The translations under genes and the position numbers were made by a program. 64,000 nt of DNA from Streptomyces griseorubiginosus (GTDB lineage: Bacteria > Actinomycetota > Actinomycetes > Streptomycetales > Streptomycetaceae). How positions within the stretch are numbered: position 1 is the stretch's first letter; each line of letters opens with the position of its first letter. The DNA lies in assembly GCF_001514195.1 (NCBI RefSeq), contig NZ_KQ948735.1:671413-735412 (forward strand), in the 5' to 3' direction. Positions 48,819-59,400 of this stretch are shown piece by piece. The notes beneath the pieces were generated by a model. The model saw only the letters and a list, made by a program, of their open reading frames with translations. It ran no database searches and was not told where the DNA came from.

Positions 48819-50824
48819 CGGGCCACTTCTCCGAGTAGAGCCTGAATCTCCGCCTCCAGCGACTTCAACTCCGCGTCGATCTCCGCCAGCGGCCTCGGCG
48901 GCTTGTACACGTAGAACTGCCGCGTGAACGGGATCTCGTAGCCGATCTTCGTCTTCGTGTGGTCGATCCACGCGTCCGGCACGTGCGGCAGCACCTCCCG
49001 CTTGAGGTACTCCTCGACGTCCTCGCCCAGCGGAACGTTCTCGAAGTCGCGCAGGTCCGTGTCCGGCTCCGCCGCACCCTTGACCCTCTGGACCTCGCCC
49101 TCCGGGTCACGGACGCCGATCGCCTCCCGTACCGCCTTCGCGAACGGCGCCCCCGTGGGCCACGTCAGGCCGGCCGCGACCACCGCGTCCTTGAGCGCGA
49201 TGAAAGCGACGGACTTCGTCGTCCAGGACGAGCCAAGCAGCGTACGCACCGCCGCCACGAACTCCTCACTCCGCTCCAGCTTCGCCACCGGCTTGGCCTC
49301 CTCCAGCGCCGCCAGCGTCTCCTCCGTCACCTCGAAGCGGAGCTTCAACGGCCGCTCCACCGTGATGCGCTGGTAGCCGAAGTCCTCGTTGGCGAAGACC
49401 TTGACCTTGCAGTGCAGCGGGTGCTCCGTGTCACCCGCGACCTGCAGCGCCTCCGCGTACAGCCGGGTGATGTCACCGATGTGGTCCGGGCGGCCGTTCG
49501 TCCCGTCGCCCAGCTCCTTGCGCTTGTCGCCGAGCGACTTGCGCATCTTCACCCACTGGTCGCGCGCGTCGAGCAGGACGACCTTGCCCTTGTGGTCCTT
49601 GTCCTTACGGTTCGTCAGGATCCAGAAGTACGTGGAGATGCCCGTGTTGTAGAAGAGCTGGTCAGGGAGGGCGACGATCGCCTCCAGCCAGTCGTTCTCC
49701 AGGATCCAGCGGCGGATGTTCGACTCGCCGGACTCGGCCGCGCCCGTGAAGAGGGGGGAGCCGTTGAAGACGATGGCGATGCGGGAGCCGCCCCCGCCGT
49801 TCACGTCCACCGGCTTCATCTTCGAGATCATGTGCTGGAGGAAGAGCAGCGAGCCGTCGTTGATGCGCGGCAGGCCCGCGCCGAAGCGGCCGGCGTCGCC
49901 GAGCGACTTGTGCTCGTACTCGACCTCCTCCTTGACCTTCTTCCACTCCACGCCGAACGGCGGATTGGCGAGGATGTAGTCGAACTTGCGGCGGGCGTGG
50001 CCGTCGTCGGAGAAGGAGTTGCCGAAGCGGATGTTCTCCGGGTCCTGGCCCTTGATCATGAGGTCGGACCGGCAGATCGCCCAGGACTCGGGGTTGAGCT
50101 CCTGCCCGTACACCTCGACCGTCGCGTCCGGGTTGAGGGCCTTGATGCGGTCGTCGGCGGCGCTGAGCATGCCTCCCGTGCCGCAGGCGGGGTCCATGAC
50201 CGTGCGGACGACACCCGGCACGGTGAGGGCGTCCGCGTCGGGGGCGACCAGCAGGTTGACCATCAGCTTGATGACCTCGCGCGGGGTGAAGTGCTCACCC
50301 GCGGTCTCGTTCGACTGCTCGGCGAAGCGGCGGATCAACTCCTCGAAGATGTAGCCCATGTTGTGGTTGGGCACGACATCGGGATGCAGGTCGAGGTCGG
50401 TGAACCTGCCGATGACCTGGTAGAGCAGGTTCGCGCCGTCGAGCTTCCTGACCTGCTGGTTGAACTCGTACTTGTCGAGGACCTCGCGGGCGTTGTCGGA
50501 GAAGGCGCCGACGTAGATCTGCAGGTTCTTCGCCGCGTTCTGCGGGTCGGCCGCGATCTTCCGCAGCGTGAGGTCGCTCTTGTTGTAGAAGGAGTGGCCC
50601 GAGGCTTTGCGCAGGAAGTGGCCGGCGTCGATGTCCTGGCCCGCGAACCTGGCGACGGTCTCGACGACCTTGTCGCGCGTCGGCTCCAGGACGCACTCCA
50701 GGCGGCGCAGCACGGTGAACGGCAGGATGACCTTGCCGTAGTCGGACTGCTTGTAGTCGCCGCGCAGGAGATCGGCGACGGACCAGGCGTGGTTCGCCAA
50801 CTCCGTGTGCTTGCTGCTGTTCAA
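48815..50824 (-). CDS. hsdM: type I modification subunit (N6-adenine methylase)
   Basis: 669 residues from a TTG start (NSSKHTELANHAWSVADLL). HsdM N-terminal helical domain, motif I DPACGTGGML (~209-218) and motif IV ANPPFG (~284-289), then GDGTNGRPDH and a long C-terminal part ending ELKSLEAEIQALLGEVAR, a coiled coil that contacts HsdS. Methylates adenine at the target. Starts 90 bases after the upstream methylase gene stop. Confidence 0.94.
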   Translation of the reverse strand: MNSSKHTELANHAWSVADLLRGDYKQSDYGKVILPFTVLRRLECVLEPTRDKVVETVARFAGQDIDAGHFLRKASGHSFYNKSDLTLRKIAADPQNAAKNLQIYVGAFSDNAREVLDKYEFNQQVRKLDGANLLYQVIGRFTDLDLHPDVVPNHNMGYIFEELIRRFAEQSNETAGEHFTPREVIKLMVNLLVAPDADALTVPGVVRTVMDPACGTGGMLSAADDRIKALNPDATVEVYGQELNPESWAICRSDLMIKGQDPENIRFGNSFSDDGHARRKFDYILANPPFGVEWKKVKEEVEYEHKSLGDAGRFGAGLPRINDGSLLFLQHMISKMKPVDVNGGGGSRIAIVFNGSPLFTGAAESGESNIRRWILENDWLEAIVALPDQLFYNTGISTYFWILTNRKDKDHKGKVVLLDARDQWVKMRKSLGDKRKELGDGTNGRPDHIGDITRLYAEALQVAGDTEHPLHCKVKVFANEDFGYQRITVERPLKLRFEVTEETLAALEEAKPVAKLERSEEFVAAVRTLLGSSWTTKSVAFIALKDAVVAAGLTWPTGAPFAKAVREAIGVRDPEGEVQRVKGAAEPDTDLRDFENVPLGEDVEEYLKREVLPHVPDAWIDHTKTKIGYEIPFTRQFYVYKPPRPLAEIDAELKSLEAEIQALLGEVAR

Positions 50825-50914
50825 GAGGTCCCGGCTTCCTTCCGAAGAGCGCCGTCCGGGTGGGGGACGGCAGGGATCCAGTGTGGTCGTACGCCGTGGG
50901 ACGCGTGGGGCGTT

Positions 50915-53191
50915 TCAGACAGAACGGCTGTCCGGGGCGCCCGACGTATCCGGGCTGCCCGGGGGGCCCGGTGGCAGGAGTACGCCGGCGGTGAGGCCGG
51001 TGGTCAGGCTGGCCGCGGTGTCGGCGGCGAGGTCGGCCGTTCGGCGGACGGTCGCGCGCAACTCGTACACGCGGCGGAACGCCTCCCCGTAGCGCCGCTG
51101 TTTCTCCAGCGGCAGCAGCGGTACGCGCAGGCGGCCCGGTGTGACGTGCACGAGGGTGGAGCCGGTGGACGCGGAGGCGATGTTGTCGTCGGCACCGAGG
51201 AACCCGGCCAGGAACCACGGGTCGAGGCGGGCCGGGTCGGGGCGCAGGAGGTGGACGTGCTGTCCGAGCAGGGCTCCGGCGTCCCGGTCGTCCGCGACCC
51301 GGGTCATCACGGGCTCGCTGCCGCTGCCCGCGACGGCGCGTACCAGGACGTCCCCGGTGGCGACGGGCTGCGCGGCGTCGGCGTGGAGGTCCACGGCCCT
51401 ACCGGACGGGGGGTTTCCCGTGGAGACGTCCTGGGCGGTGAGGACCGGCCGGTCCACGGCGGGGGCGGCGGAGCCCTTGGAGCCGCGGGTGCCGGGCGGC
51501 GCCGCCCGTAGCACGGTCAGGGCGCCGCCGCGCGCCAGGTCGGAGACCGTCGCCGTACGCCACTCGCGGGCCGAGGCTCCGGACGGCTGCCAGCCGCCGG
51601 ACGCGGAGGCGGATGCCAGGGCGGCGACCTGCTCGGCCAGTTGGTCGTGCAGGTCGTGGACGCGCCGCGCTAGGGCCGCCGGGTCGATGTCGGCCGCGGT
51701 CGCCCGGACGTGGCGGGCCGGCGTGACGTCGACGACATCGTCGAGGAGGTCGACGACCGGCACCGCACGGGCGACACCGGGCTCATCGGCGTATGTGTCG
51801 GGGGCGGTGGTGAACGCGGCCCACTGGCCGAGGACCCGCTCCGACAGCCCCGCCCAGTCGAAGGTGGCGGCGGAGGCCGAAGAGGTGGTGGCGGAGGCTG
51901 CGGAGGAGGAAGGGCCGGACCGGCGGGAGCGCGAGCCGCCGCGGGAGCCGGCACCCGCCGTCGCCGTACCGATGGCGGACGGTGTGCCCGTGGCGCCGTC
52001 CCGCTGCTCGCCCTCCCCGTCGACGAACAGCACCGTCGTACGGTCTGCGCCGCCCGGCTCGGGGCGTTGCAACATCCAGATCTGCAGGCCGATGTGGAGC
52101 GGATACGCGGCACGCGCAGGAAGAGAGACGACGGCGCGCAGGGCCCCGCCGCGGATGAGTTCCGCGCGGACTCGGCGGCCGGAGGAGCGGAAGGCCAGCG
52201 CGGGCGGCAGCAGCATGACCGCGTGGCCGCCAGGCTCCAGGTGGGCGAGCGCGTGCTGCACCCACGCCAGTTCGGACTCGAAGCGCGGCGGGACCCCGTA
52301 GGCCCACCTCGGGTCGTACGCCAGCTCGTCGTGCCCCCAGTCGCGGTCGGCGAACGGCGGGTTGCACAGGACGGCGTCCACGGTCACGTCGGGGAAGGCG
52401 TCGGCGCGCAGGCTGTCTCCGACGCGGATCGTTGTCTCGGCCTCGGGTGCGGCGATCAGTAGCCGGACCGCGGTGCGTTGACCCTGGACGGGGAGTGAGT
52501 CCTGCCCGAACAGCTCCCGCGCGCCCTGCCGTGCGGCTGCGGCGAGGAGCGTTCCACTGCCGCAGGCGGGGTCGAGGACGCGGGACACGGCGGCGGGCAG
52601 GAGCTGTGCCATGAGCCGGGCCAGATCCTCCGGGGTCTGGTAGACGCCGCTGGCGGCGCCCTCGTCCAGTTCGCGTTCGGCGAGGACGTCGAGGGCGGCC
52701 TGGGCCCCCGCCTCACGGACGCAGCCCAGCAGCGCGCGGACCGCGCCCGCGTCGTCCGGGCCGTAGTGGACCGGCTCAGCCTCGGGCACGGTGGCCGGGA
52801 GCCCGCCCGCGGCCTTCTCCGCTCGGGCGATCAGCTGGTCGTCGGGCAAGGCGGCGAGTTCGGCCAGCTCCTCCTGCGTGCGGCGGGACGTGGCAGCCAC
52901 CAGGGGGAACAGCCGCGCGGCCACACCCGAGCCGGGTCCCAGCAGCCGTAGCGCCGTACGCAGTTCCTCGGTCGGCGAGGCGGTGGCGGTGTGCCCGCGT
53001 CCCCGCAGCCATGCCTGGACGGCCGACAGGTCGTAGAGCGGACTGGCCTCCGTGCCTGCGCTGGGCGCGGGGAAATCGTCGTGGCGGCGGCGCCAGTTGC
53101 TGACGGTGGCGCGTGTGACGCCTGCGATGCGGGAGATCTCGGCGGCTGTCACGTGTGCGGAGGGCGCCGGTCGGGCTGGTGGCTGGGGCAT
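50915..53191 (-). CDS. HTH - N6-adenine methylase - specificity fusion
   Basis: 758 residues. A MerR/phage-type HTH (AEISRIAGVTRATVSNWRRR, ~17-36) opens it, then a helical region, methylase motif I LDPACGSGTLL (~205-215) and motif IV CNPPFADRDWG (~275-285). A Ser/Ala-rich insert (about 400-440) precedes a C-terminal HsdS-like recognition domain (RPDPARLDPWFLAGFLG, GRLRVPLLPLEKQRRYGEAF). No nuclease part. Same strand as and upstream of hsdM; divergent from the ATPase operon. It could be an epigenetic regulator or the self-marking arm of the divergent system. Confidence 0.85.
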   Translation of the reverse strand: MPQPPARPAPSAHVTAAEISRIAGVTRATVSNWRRRHDDFPAPSAGTEASPLYDLSAVQAWLRGRGHTATASPTEELRTALRLLGPGSGVAARLFPLVAATSRRTQEELAELAALPDDQLIARAEKAAGGLPATVPEAEPVHYGPDDAGAVRALLGCVREAGAQAALDVLAERELDEGAASGVYQTPEDLARLMAQLLPAAVSRVLDPACGSGTLLAAAARQGARELFGQDSLPVQGQRTAVRLLIAAPEAETTIRVGDSLRADAFPDVTVDAVLCNPPFADRDWGHDELAYDPRWAYGVPPRFESELAWVQHALAHLEPGGHAVMLLPPALAFRSSGRRVRAELIRGGALRAVVSLPARAAYPLHIGLQIWMLQRPEPGGADRTTVLFVDGEGEQRDGATGTPSAIGTATAGAGSRGGSRSRRSGPSSSAASATTSSASAATFDWAGLSERVLGQWAAFTTAPDTYADEPGVARAVPVVDLLDDVVDVTPARHVRATAADIDPAALARRVHDLHDQLAEQVAALASASASGGWQPSGASAREWRTATVSDLARGGALTVLRAAPPGTRGSKGSAAPAVDRPVLTAQDVSTGNPPSGRAVDLHADAAQPVATGDVLVRAVAGSGSEPVMTRVADDRDAGALLGQHVHLLRPDPARLDPWFLAGFLGADDNIASASTGSTLVHVTPGRLRVPLLPLEKQRRYGEAFRRVYELRATVRRTADLAADTAASLTTGLTAGVLLPPGPPGSPDTSGAPDSRSV

Positions 53192-53494
53192 GGCGTGGAG
53201 TTCAGCACCTCTCGGGCCAGGCGGACAGGGACAGTTAACAGGTTACAACAGCCGTCAAGCTCGTCAATCTGTTTGACAGTGCTTTCACGGCTATGCTTGT
53301 CTGGTCACGCTTCCGGATGGAAGCATGACGGTGACTCCGCAGCCTCACCGTGAAGCGTCCTGGCGCCGTACCGCGCCACGCATCCGATCTCTCCCGGTCC
53401 CTTCTCGTCGCAACGCCATACCTCGGGGCCGTGTCCACTCCGCGTCCATTCCGCACCGCAGTCGCCACCCACCGCACACACGGGAGGAACCCGC
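53192..53494. promoter_or_regulatory. divergent promoter region, methylase and ATPase operons
   Basis: 303 bases, AT-richer than average. For the methylase: TTGACG (53262-53267) and TAACCT (53240-53245) on the minus strand with a 16-base spacer. For the ATPase: TTGACA at 53273-53278 without a well-spaced -10. A GCTTCC-GGAT-GGAAGC inverted repeat (53309-53324) may be an operator, perhaps for the methylase's own HTH. Nothing else seen. Confidence 0.45.
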
Positions 53495-55960
53495 ATGACC
53501 GTGACGGAACAGCCCCGGCAGAACCCACACCACCCCACAGACCCCGCCCGTCCGGCCCCGTCCGACCAGCCCGTGCCCGTGGCCGGTCTGGTGGAGGCCC
53601 GCCTGGCGGAGGAGGCGCTCACCGAGCCCGTGAAGGTGCTCCTGAAGGAGGCCTTGGGCGACGGCGAGCCCCGGGGGACCTCCCCTGTCCGCCGGATCTA
53701 CCTCGAGTCCGTCGCCGTCGCCCGGTTCCGTGGCATCGGACCGCGCGCCTGGCTGAAGCTCAGCCCCAGACCCGGCGTGAACCTGGTCGTGGGTCGCAAC
53801 GGCTCCGGCAAGTCCAGCATCGCCGAGGGCATCGAGACAGCCTTCACCGGCGTGAACATGCGCTGGCAGGGGCAGCACGCGATGCGCAGCAGCAACTGGC
53901 GCAACCTCCACGACACCGATGGCAGGCCGGAGATCGAGGTCAAGCTCGCCATCGAGGGCGACACCGGCCGCAGCACCCTTACCCGCACCTGGGAGGGGGA
54001 CGACTTCGACGCCTCCCAGGCCGAGCTCAAGCGACCCGGGCACGGCCGCGTCCCCGTCGACCAGGCGGACTGGACGCAGGCCCTGCGGGACTTCCGGCCC
54101 TTCCTGTCGTACGTCGACCTCGACCGCATGATCAGTGGCAAGCCCTCCGAGATGTACGACGCCATCGCCACCATCCTCGGCCTGGGGCAGCTCAGCGCCG
54201 CCGACGGCCGGCTCCGCCAGGAGGCCAAGGCGCTCGAAGACGCGGACAAGGCGGCGAAGGCGGAGCTGCCGGGCCTCAAGGAGGCGCTGTACGAGTTGGA
54301 GGACGACGAGCGCGCGGTCCAGGCACTCGTCGCCGTCGACACGGCGGGAACCCCCGACTTCGCGACCGTCGAAGCCCTGGTCGCCGGTCTGCCCACCGAC
54401 ACGGACGATGGCGCGCTCGCCGGGCTGCGCGCCGAGGCAGAGGTGCAGGGACCCGAGATGGCGCAGGTCCACGCGGCCCTGGACCACCTGCGCAATGCTC
54501 TCGCCGATGCCGAGGACCTGCGCGGCACCGGCACCGAGGACGCCCTGCGGCGTGCGGAACTCCTCGAACGGGCTGTGGCGCACCACGACCGTCACCCCGA
54601 CGCGGCCGCCTGCCCCGTGTGCGGGACCGACGGGATGCTGGACACGACATGGGCCGCGGACGCCATCGCCCAGATCGCCGCACTGCGGCAGGAGGCGGAG
54701 GCAGCCGCGGGCGCGGGCAGCGAACTCCGGTCGGCCGCGCGGGCCGTGCAGGACCTCGTCCACACGCCCCGACAGATCCCCGCCGCCCTGGCTGACCCGT
54801 GGCGCGCCTGGACCGCCTGCCGGACGATCAGTGATCCCGGCGAGCTCGCCCAGCACGCCCACAAGGCCGCCGCGACCCTGGCCGATGCCTGCGCCGCGGT
54901 CAAGGAGAACGCCGTCAGGGAACTGGAGAAGCGGGACGAACGCTGGCGCGGCCTCGTCACCCGCCTGGCGGGCTGGGCGGAGAGGGCCCGTGCCGTGGAG
55001 GCGAACAAGCCCCGGCTGCGGGACATCAGGAAGGCGAGCACCTGGATCAAGGCGCTGGCCGCCGAGTTGCGGGAACAGCGGATGGAAGGCTTTGCCGACC
55101 AGTCGCAGCGCATCTGGGAGCGGCTCCGACAGGAGAGCAACATCGATCTCAAGGCCGTGAGCCTGAAGGGCAGCGAGAAGGCCAACGTCCGCAAGCTCGT
55201 CATGGATGTCACCGTCGACGGCCATGAGGCCTCGGCTCTTAGCGTCATGAGCCAGGGCGAGCAGCACTCCCTCGCGCTGTCTCTGTTCCTGCCTCGGGCC
55301 GCCACCGCCGACAGCCCGTTCGGCTTCATCGTCATCGACGACCCCGTGCAGTCCATGGACCCCGCCAAGGTCAACGGACTCGCCCAGGTCCTGCACGAGC
55401 TCGGCGAGCACCGGCAGGTCGTCGTGTTCACCCACGACACCCGGCTCCAGCGGGCGTTCACCAGCCAGGGTCTGCCCGTGACGGTGTTCGAGGTCGAGCG
55501 GGCCAAGTCGTCCAAGGTGAAGGTGAAGCCGGTGACCGACCCGGTACGGCAGGCACTCGACGACGCGAGGGCCATCGCCAGTACCAGTGACCTGCCGTCG
55601 GCGGCACGGACCCACGTGCTGCCCAGCCTGTGCCGTATCGCCCTAGAGAACGTCTTCCTCGAAGCCGCCTGGATCCGGCATCACCGCTCCGGCGCGCCCG
55701 AGGACGAACTGCAGGCCGCCGTCGGCAGCGCCGACAAGCTCATGAAGGTTGCGGCACTGGCCCTATTTGGCGATGCCGGCCGGACCGGCGACGTCTATCG
55801 GGAAGTGCGCACCCTTTGCGGACCGCGTGCGGTGGACCTCCTCAAGGAGTGCCAGAACGGCGCCCACGCCACGGGAGCGCAGATCGCCGACCCCCACCGC
55901 TTCGTGGACGACATCGAGATCATGGCGCAGAAGGTGCGCAGGCCGGGGGTGACTGCGTGA
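53495..55960 (+). CDS. SMC/Rad50-like ATPase with CxxC hook motif (RloC-like?)
   Basis: 821 residues, ATG with GGGAGGAA. Pro-rich leader, then ABC-type head: Walker A VVGRNGSGKSS (~98-108). A coiled-coil middle (~240-560) carries CPVCGTDG at ~373-380, a Rad50-style zinc hook motif. Signature SQGEQHSLALS (~584), Walker B FIVIDDPVQSMDP (~610) and H-loop VVVFTHDTRL complete the head. The C-terminus has CRIALENVF (R-x3-E, ~713-717) and NGAH (~791), which recall the Arg/Glu/His set of the HEPN-type anticodon nucleases PrrC/RloC; this is inference. First gene of a three-gene operon, next to a type I restriction locus, where PrrC/RloC genes often occur. Confidence 0.82.
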   Translation: MTVTEQPRQNPHHPTDPARPAPSDQPVPVAGLVEARLAEEALTEPVKVLLKEALGDGEPRGTSPVRRIYLESVAVARFRGIGPRAWLKLSPRPGVNLVVGRNGSGKSSIAEGIETAFTGVNMRWQGQHAMRSSNWRNLHDTDGRPEIEVKLAIEGDTGRSTLTRTWEGDDFDASQAELKRPGHGRVPVDQADWTQALRDFRPFLSYVDLDRMISGKPSEMYDAIATILGLGQLSAADGRLRQEAKALEDADKAAKAELPGLKEALYELEDDERAVQALVAVDTAGTPDFATVEALVAGLPTDTDDGALAGLRAEAEVQGPEMAQVHAALDHLRNALADAEDLRGTGTEDALRRAELLERAVAHHDRHPDAAACPVCGTDGMLDTTWAADAIAQIAALRQEAEAAAGAGSELRSAARAVQDLVHTPRQIPAALADPWRAWTACRTISDPGELAQHAHKAAATLADACAAVKENAVRELEKRDERWRGLVTRLAGWAERARAVEANKPRLRDIRKASTWIKALAAELREQRMEGFADQSQRIWERLRQESNIDLKAVSLKGSEKANVRKLVMDVTVDGHEASALSVMSQGEQHSLALSLFLPRAATADSPFGFIVIDDPVQSMDPAKVNGLAQVLHELGEHRQVVVFTHDTRLQRAFTSQGLPVTVFEVERAKSSKVKVKPVTDPVRQALDDARAIASTSDLPSAARTHVLPSLCRIALENVFLEAAWIRHHRSGAPEDELQAAVGSADKLMKVAALALFGDAGRTGDVYREVRTLCGPRAVDLLKECQNGAHATGAQIADPHRFVDDIEIMAQKVRRPGVTA

Positions 55961-56328
55961 TGAGCACTCCCACCACCTCGGTCGAGGAGCTCCTGCTGAC
56001 GGCGGATCAGCTGCTTGCCGCCCGTACGGCCGCCACGGCCGCCGGCCGGCACCGTGGAGCCTCCCTCGCTCTGCGGACCGCCCTGGAGCTCTCCATCGAC
56101 CGCGTGCTCGACGCCGCGGTGCCAGGGCTCGCCGACACCACGATGCGGGCCAAGATGCTGTGCCTCCACTGCTACACCGCAGCGGAGACCGCTCGCCGCA
56201 CCAACGCCGTCTGGGCGCACCTCTGCCTGGGATGCCATTACCACCAGTACGAGATCGGCCCCACGCACGACCAGGTTCGCGCCTGGCGGACGGAGGTCGG
56301 CGAGCTGGTCGGGACCTTGACCACCTGA
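55957..56328 (+). CDS. small Cys/His protein with RX6H (HEPN-like) motif
   Basis: About 123 residues; GTG 55957 overlaps the ATPase stop (ATG 55960 also possible). Helical: RGASLALRTALELSIDRVLD, then MLCLHCYTAAETARRTNAVW, then AHLCLGCHYHQYEIGPTHDQ. RTNAVWAH is an R-x6-H match to the HEPN RNase motif, flanked by two CxxC pairs that could bind zinc. I do not recognise a named family. Translational coupling implies it works with the ATPase. Confidence 0.7.
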   Translation: MMSTPTTSVEELLLTADQLLAARTAATAAGRHRGASLALRTALELSIDRVLDAAVPGLADTTMRAKMLCLHCYTAAETARRTNAVWAHLCLGCHYHQYEIGPTHDQVRAWRTEVGELVGTLTT

Positions 56329-56420
56329 CTGTTTGTTATCAGCAGGTCTCTGATAGTTATTTCGGCGGGGCCGGGCGTATGCCCGTCGCAGCGTCCTCCG
56401 GGGTGCTGCAAGGGGAGGGG

Positions 56421-59400
56421 ATGTACATGGGCACCAACACGCGCAACGAGATCATCGCCATGGAGCAGAAGGCGGTGGACCGCGCCTACGACTGCTATGC
56501 CGCACGGCTGGCCGAAATGACCGCGGGGTCAGTCGCCATGGCCTCCGCCAGCGGCAAGGACAGCGTCGCCAACCGCATCGTGGCCGAGGAACTGGCCGCG
56601 GCATACGACGGACTCGGCAACGAGTCGCTGGTAATCAGCCACATCGATGTACAGGACGAGCACAGGCCCTGGTACGTGGGACGACGTGGCGTCAGCGACC
56701 CCGCGACCAGCGACCGTGTGGTCCTCTTGTGGACCAGCCTGCTGGCCAAGAAGTGGTTCGAGGCACTGCCTGATGCCCCGGGCGAGGTGCTCCTGCGGCG
56801 GCGACTGCGCTGTGTACAGCGTGACGTTAAGGACTACTTCGACGAGATCACTGCCACCGCCCCCGCCCCGCAGCCACGGCCGGCGGTAGACGGCGCTCAG
56901 CGGGAGCCCCAGCCCGCGGAGCCGGCCACCGTCACGCAGAAGGAGGGAGCACCGAGCTCGCCCGTCCCAACGCCCGCCGACATCGCCCGCGTCCAGCGTC
57001 AGAAGCCGCTTCAGCCCGACGACTTCCTCCTGCGCGAGCTTCAGCGCTCTCGCCGCGGCAGCATGCGGGACATCGTCGAGACTATCCGCCGCGACCAGAT
57101 GGCCCTGGTCACCGGCTCGCCTTCCGACATCCTCGTAATCCAGGGCGGCCCGGGTACCGGCAAGTCGGCGGTCGGCCTGCACCGCGTGACCTGGCTCGTC
57201 AACAACGAGCACTTCAAAGCCCAGGACATTCTCGTCATCGGCCCCCATCAGCGGTTCCTGGACTACGTGAGCCAGGTGCTGCCCACGCTCGGCACCCGGA
57301 ACGTCAACGCCGTGCAGGTGACGCGCCTGTGGGACGGCGAGATCCTCGGCACCGACACCCCCACGGCGCGGATGGTGAAGTCCCATGAAGGCATGGCGGC
57401 CGTCCTCCGGCGGCGCGTCGAGATCGAGTGCCGCCCCGAGGCCGTCGACGAGTTCACCACCACCCCCACCTACGAGGGGGCCAAGCCGGAGTTCACCGTC
57501 ACCGTCGGTAGCACGACGCTGCGGATCCCGCGCTCCGAGGTGATCGCCCTCCTTGAGAACGTGCGCCAAGGCGACGGCTCCTACCGTGAGCGCCGCGACC
57601 GCTTCCGCGGGCTGCTCGTCGACCGCCTGCTGCGGGAACTCGTCGCCGTCGCCCCTCGCCGCAGCCGCGACGACACGATCCGCCGCGACCTGGAACGCAA
57701 CCGTCAGGTCGAGCGCCTCATTGAACGTGTCTGGCCTTCGCCCGGCGCCAGGGAAGCCCTCCGCACCCTCTACGACTCCGAAGACCTCCTGCGTACCTGC
57801 GCCGAGGGCATTCTCGACGCCTCAGAGCAGGCAGCTGTGCGTCGTCCTCGGGCCGACACGGCCGACGCCGATCCTTGGACGCTCGACGACCGGGTCTGCC
57901 TCGAAGAACTGCGGTATCTCATCACTGGGGAGACCCCGCAGCGATACGGGCACATCGTGGTCGACGAAGCGCAGGACCTGACACCCATGCAGGCCCGCTC
58001 CCTGCGCCGGCGCTCCGCCGCGCAGGGCTCCATGACCATCCTCGGCGACCTCGCACAGGCCACCGGCCCCCAGGCCTACGCCGACTGGGACCGCCTCGGC
58101 ACCCTCCTGTCCGACCACGGCGACTGGCGCGTGGCCGAATTGAACACCAGCTACCGCGTGCCCGCCGAAATCATGGAGTTCGTCGCCCCGCTGGCCCGTA
58201 CCGTCGCCCCCGCGCTGCCGTACCCGCAGGCCGTGCGTGCGGCGGGAGAGGACGCTGTACGGACGGCCGCGACGGAGCCGTGGAAGCTCCTCGACGACAC
58301 CGTGGCGGAAGCCATCCGCCTCATCGGCACCAGCGACGGACAGACCCTGCGCTCCGTGGCGGTCATCGTCCCCGACGACTCCGGCTGGCTCGACGAGATC
58401 AGCCGCCAGCTGGTCCTGGCCGAGGGCATCACCGAGCAGGGACGCGAGGCGGTGTCCGTGCTGGCTGCCGCCCAGGCCAAGGGCATGGAGTACGACCATG
58501 TGCTCGTCGTCGAACCCGCCACCATCGCAGACCGCGGCCCGGCCGGACTGCGCCAGCTGTACGTCGCGCTCACCCGCAGCACCCAGAGCTTGACCGTCCT
58601 GCACACGTCCCCGCTCCCGGAGGCACTCACGAGCACCGACGGCGGCGGTACCGAACGAGCACCCGCCGAAGGCGAACCGGGCATCGCGGACGGCGAAATC
58701 CCCGAGATCGGTACGGACGTCCGAGTCCGCGTGACCGGCCGGGCACCCGGCGGCCGGTACAAGGCCGAGGCCCTGTCTCCCAGGATCGACATCCCTCTGG
58801 TCCTGACCGTCCGCCACGGCTCGGTGCCCCCGCGCCCCGGCGACGAACTGGACTGCTGGGTGTTCGCCCACGAGACGAACCACTGCCTGCTCACCGCGGA
58901 CCAGCGCGGTCGCCAGCCCATATCGCCGAGAATGGCGGAACGCTACCTGGCGGCGCTCAGCGTTCTCGACGAACTGACCAACGGTGACGGAACCGTTCCG
59001 GAGAACGCTCGTGATCGTCTGTCCGAGCTCAAGGGCATGGCCAACCGCGTCCTCCGCCGCGATCAGGCGGACTGGGTGGACGTGCGTCGCGTGCTCGGAT
59101 CCCCGGACAAGCACCGTCTCAGCCTCCTGCGCGACCTCGCGGCGCAAGCCAACCGCATGCTCAAGGACGGCGACCCGGACCTGAGCCGCCTCCAGCCGGA
59201 CCTGGCACGCGCCGGCTGGGCCCAGGCCCTGCACGAAGCCCGGGAAGCCCTCCAGCAGCGGGTCGCCACGGGCGAAACCGAAACCAACGACGCACCCGCC
59301 CCCGCTGAACAGCACTCCGAGCAGAAGGAATCCGAGCCTGTGACCTCCGTCGAAGACCTGCCAGCCACGCTCGCGCCAGCGCAGGGGCTTCTGCACTCGC

